Shown here piece by piece: positions 19,685 to 23,981 of a stretch of DNA of 23,981 nt. Numbering within the stretch: position 1 is the stretch's first letter; every line of letters starts with the position of its first letter. The stretch covers positions 301,183 through 325,163 of the forward strand of contig NW_003546311.1 of NCBI RefSeq assembly GCF_000090795.2, given 5' to 3'. This DNA is from Amphimedon queenslandica (taxonomy: Eukaryota > Porifera > Demospongiae > Haplosclerida > Niphatidae). The translations under genes were made by a program, and so were the position numbers. The notes below the pieces were generated by a model. That model made no database searches, was not told where the DNA came from, and saw nothing but the letters and a program-made list of their open reading frames with translations.

Positions 19685-22330
19685 ATGGCGGCGTACAGGA
19701 CCTCTTCGTCTGCTAATCCTTCTCTCTCTTATCATGACTCTGATCCCAGGTGTAATCCTAATGCCACCAGAGGTGACTACACTGGGCCAATGTATGCCGA
19801 TGTCATAACGTAAGTAACTAGCACTGATTGTGCTCCTTCAAAAGTCCATTCTTTTTTATGCTGTAGCGAGCTAAAGAAGAAGTCTTTTGCTACTCGCAAG
19901 GACTCTATGATCAACGTCCCGTTCCAGATGGCCCCTATGCAGTCCTGCCTACAGCAGCCACAGCAGAACATTGGAATAATTAGATCACCAAGATCAAAAG
20001 AGGTGATTCACACTGATTTTCCAAAGCACAATGCATAAAGTTGACATTGTTCTCATGTTGTGTTATTTAGCAAGCTACTACAACCCCACTTAAACTTAGA
20101 GATAAAGCACAGAAGAGTTTAGATGAAAGTCAAAAAAGATTAAAGGCCATAGAAGTAAACATAATGATTGAACATTTCTCTCAAAAAATGATTGCAACCT
20201 TCACTCATTCAGGATCACATGTGGCAGCATAGGCAGGAGGAACGGAATTTGAGGAGAGCTGAAAATGACATCATCAGACAACAGAAACATATGCAAACTA
20301 GTCTAAAGCAATTTGAAAACAGTTAGTATTATCATACAATGTAAATTGGGATTATATATAATGCATGTACTTTTGCTTCTTTTTGTACATGCAGAGATAG
20401 TTAAAAGACAAGCAGAAGAAACTACTACATTACTTGAGAAGGAAGCAAAGTTTTCCGGCTACTGGCAGAAAGATCTTCACGATAAAAATGAAGTATGATG
20501 AAATCAGATGCATTATTAAGCTATAAATTTAATTTATTCCAGGCAACAAAAGAAAAGATTCAAAGCAAACAGGAGACCCGTCAAAAATTAAACGAAGCAA
20601 GAAATAAATACACAAAGAATTCGTAAGCATGTATGATAATGATAATACAGATATGATGCTGTGCTCTGTATAATAGAAATGAGTTATCATGGAGATACAG
20701 GAGCTTAATGGATAGTCTGAGTCAGAAAAAAGCAGAAATGGAAGATCTGAGCAAACAATTTGAGGTTTGGCTCTGATTAATGAAATAATTAGTTCATGTA
20801 CATGCAAATGTGCTGCATGGATATTAGGCTCTTCTGAGAGAAAAGGAAGAGGAGCAGTTGCACATGAAGCAGCAACTTGCTTCCCTTGCAATATCACTTA
20901 ATATGGAAGCCCAAAAGAAAAGAAAACTAGAATCAGATACACAACAGTAAGCCTTTATTACACTGAGGAACTGCAATAAGTCTCTTAAACTCATATTGAC
21001 AGGCAAACGACACAATCAGCTTTGAAAAGCATAGCAGACACACAAGCAAAAGAAAAGGCACTTCAAACTGAAGAGAAAGCGAAAATAAAAGCAGAAGCAA
21101 ACTTTGTTGAGCAACAAAGAGGACTCGAACAATCCCTTGACGAAAAGAACAAAGGATTTAAATCCCATCAGCGAAGTGGTAATGCAATAGCTAGTATTTT
21201 GAGCACTACAGTTAGAAAGCACATGTACCATAATGTACATAGTTCTGCATGATTCATTGCGGCTGCCTTTTCTTAATAGAGGGCCATAATTTAGCCAATG
21301 TGAGGACTCATTTGAAGGAAACAATGGAAAACCAGCATTACATGCAACAAGAGATGGACCACATACAGTTGAGCATATTGAGCGACAATATAAGAGAAAG
21401 GGTTGATGCAGCTAACTCAAGAAGAGACAAAAGACTCAACAACTTCCAGAGAAGAGTCAAGGAGAAAAACATGACCAAATTGCAGGATTGGGCAACTCGA
21501 ACAATCACAAAAGACAATGATGAGAAGCTTAAGGAACGACAAGAAAAATTAACTCAACTTTCGGTATGCAAAATCTATTTCAATACTTTTATAGTATGCT
21601 TTTAAAATCTTCTATCTCTTTCATGCAGAAACTAGTATCTCATCATGATACTGTGGAGCATTCTCTGTTTTCACAAGCAAGAGAAGCTGACTCACAAATA
21701 AAGAGGCAAGGCCAAACTGTCTCCAAGCTCCAGTATGAGCTTGAAACACTCAAAAAAACCAATGCAAGGAAAATAAAAGTAAGACAGTGTAACAATCGTG
21801 ATTTTTTAATTGCTAAAAGGTGCTGATTTATCATAACAATTTTGTTTATTGTTGATAATTATTTGTGTAATTGTCTCGCCTAAGTGAAAAGAGTCAATCC
21901 AACACAATTCACATCAAAAGCTAAAATTAATTCTTAAATGCTGTAAATTAATGAGAAATTGCTTATTAATTATCTGTGCAATGAAAGTCATGATGCCCTG
22001 TATAAAATAATTGTAAAATTTCTTTTTCACAATAAAGGAAATGACTGTAGCAGCAGCCAGAGCAGAGATGGAGCTACATCACAAAATACTCAGAGAGAGC
22101 GCCGAGTTTTCGAAAGCAATAAACGTGAGAGAAGAAACAATTAGAACCTTCACAAAGTACAAGAACAGAAACAAAGAAGATCGGAGAATGCTGGACGATG
22201 AAAAGAAAGTAAGTAGTAATAATTTAAAAGCGGTTGGTCTATGATTGCCAATCATGTGTAGGAACATGACAGAAGAGTGAGAATAGCAGACAGGAGCCAA
22301 CTAGAAAGTTCAACAGTGAAAAGCAATTAA
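19685..22330 (+). CDS. 562-residue coiled-coil protein, family not recognised
   Basis: Thirteen exons: 19685-19809, 19867-20002, 20071-20154, 20213-20321, 20395-20492, 20543-20622, 20677-20764, 20828-20946, 21003-21178, 21280-21563, 21629-21778, 22038-22208 and 22262-22330. All join in frame with canonical sites, and introns are mostly 50-75 nt. The first ~95 residues are Ser/Pro/Gln-containing and not coiled (MAAYRTSSSANPSLSYHDSD). From about 100 to the end the protein is a nearly continuous, highly charged helix rich in K, E, Q and R, with almost no glycine or proline. It includes KEKALQTEEKAKIKAEANF and a W-A-T-R near the middle of exon 10. There is no signal peptide, membrane segment or catalytic motif. 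The composition resembles structural coiled coils of cilia, centrosomes or cytoskeleton, but that is a guess. Confidence 0.85.
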
Positions 22331-22559
22331 GAAGAAATAATAATGATAATAATAATGATGGTTATTAAAAATTTAGAAAGGTATAAATTTTGTACAATAC
22401 TCCACAACAATGACTAAGAAAACACAAGAACAGAACTTATTAATAGTAACAGGAAAAATAGTATTATTATGAATTATAAATAATTAAAAAAACTTCATTA
22501 TGTTTTAATAGCAGCATAATAATTATAATACCCGATCAATTTTAACAAACTCCTCAATT
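22331..22559. terminator. Tail-to-tail spacer between the coiled-coil and copine genes
   Basis: Plus-strand ATTAAA at 22364-22369 follows the coiled-coil stop by about 35 bp. Minus-strand ATTAAA (22504-22509 in reverse) follows the copine stop by about 50 bp. The rest is AT-rich. Confidence 0.55.
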
Positions 22560-23555
<996 letters not shown>

Positions 23556-23594
23556 CTGAAAGAAAGGGTAAAAATTTCTGAGTCAAACTTTAAT

Positions 23595-23981
23595 TGCATA
23601 TGCATCAGAAAATTTAATAAAAATTGAGAACTGTCTTCTACTTTTGATGAAAATCATGAAATACCCTGTACCATAGTACAAGGACTTTGGCCAGATTTTG
23701 GAGTAAACTTTGAAAATCGTAAAAAATCCAATTCTGATCGGAACCAGCTCAAACTTTCTATGTAACATAAGTACATGTAAATGCTTCAGAAAAATTATAA
23801 AAATAATGAATTCTCTCCTAGTCATTTTTGCCAAAATTTGGCCCGAGACCATGTACTATAGTACAGGGACTTTGGCCTGATTTTGGAGTAAACTTAAAAA
23901 CTCGTAAAAAAATCTAATTTTGATCGGAACCAGCTCAAACTTTCTATGCAACATAAGTACATGTACATGCTTCAGAAAAAA
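23595..23981 (-). repeat. Satellite-like copies in a copine intron, truncated by window end
   Basis: At least two monomers are present, inverted relative to the 16.8-kb array. The cores TACCATAGTACAAGG and TACTATAGTACAGGG lie about 187 bp apart (near 23663 and 23852), each followed by GACTTTGGCC and AACCAGCTCAAACTTTCTATG. The array continues past the window edge. Confidence 0.85.

Noticed and set aside
21016-21324. 102-residue minus-strand frame
   Set aside because: Antisense shadow of the coiled-coil gene exons 9-10; the A-rich coding strand leaves the complement open.

Overview
The window reads as nuclear DNA from a compact, AT-rich animal genome. Genes are split into many exons with canonical GT...AG introns, and many introns are only about 50-90 nt. 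Gene spacing is small (124 to about 360 bp, with 180 bp between one divergent pair). The gene set (GT92 glycosyltransferase, NFU1, copine, a coiled-coil/zinc-finger adaptor, a tyrosine-motif membrane protein, a long coiled-coil protein) is metazoan. An early-branching animal such as a demosponge fits, but that is inference. All exon models were built by hand from splice consensus, reading-frame continuity and recalled family similarity; no database was searched.

Layout. (1) 1-32: a scrap that looks like the 3' end of an upstream tandem copy of the next gene. (2) 218-3939, plus strand: six-exon GT92-type (DUF23) glycosyltransferase with a type II membrane anchor and a DxD motif. Its 1.95-kb fourth intron is packed with repeats. 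(3) 4122-9164, minus strand: six-exon, 575-residue coiled-coil adaptor ending in a CCHC zinc finger. (4) 9345-18215, plus strand: eight-exon NFU1, the mitochondrial Fe-S cluster scaffold, sharing a 180-bp divergent promoter region with gene 3. Its long introns hold satellite, MITE and minisatellite DNA. (5) 18571-19560, plus strand: two-exon, 188-residue single-pass membrane protein with a tiny ectodomain and a tail rich in SH2-type tyrosine motifs. (6) 19685-22330, plus strand: 13-exon, 562-residue coiled-coil protein. (7) 22560-23555 and beyond, minus strand: the 3' five exons of a copine (vWA domain), cut by the window edge.

The repeat landscape is as interesting as the genes. There is a 300-bp hAT-like MITE with an 8-bp target duplication. 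There is a 62-bp mini-MITE with 16-bp perfect inverted ends and a 7-bp duplication, and a 177-bp TA-flanked pogo/Tc1-like MITE. An ~80-bp-arm foldback sits in a transcribed intron. A 53-bp hairpin-bearing repeat is present twice without a mismatch. An ~188-bp satellite-like family, whose best copies carry a perfect 20-bp palindrome, occurs in introns of three different genes.

The genes do not form an obvious pathway. Two of them (the CCHC-finger adaptor and the small tyrosine-motif membrane protein) look like signalling components and are the best candidates for undescribed biology.
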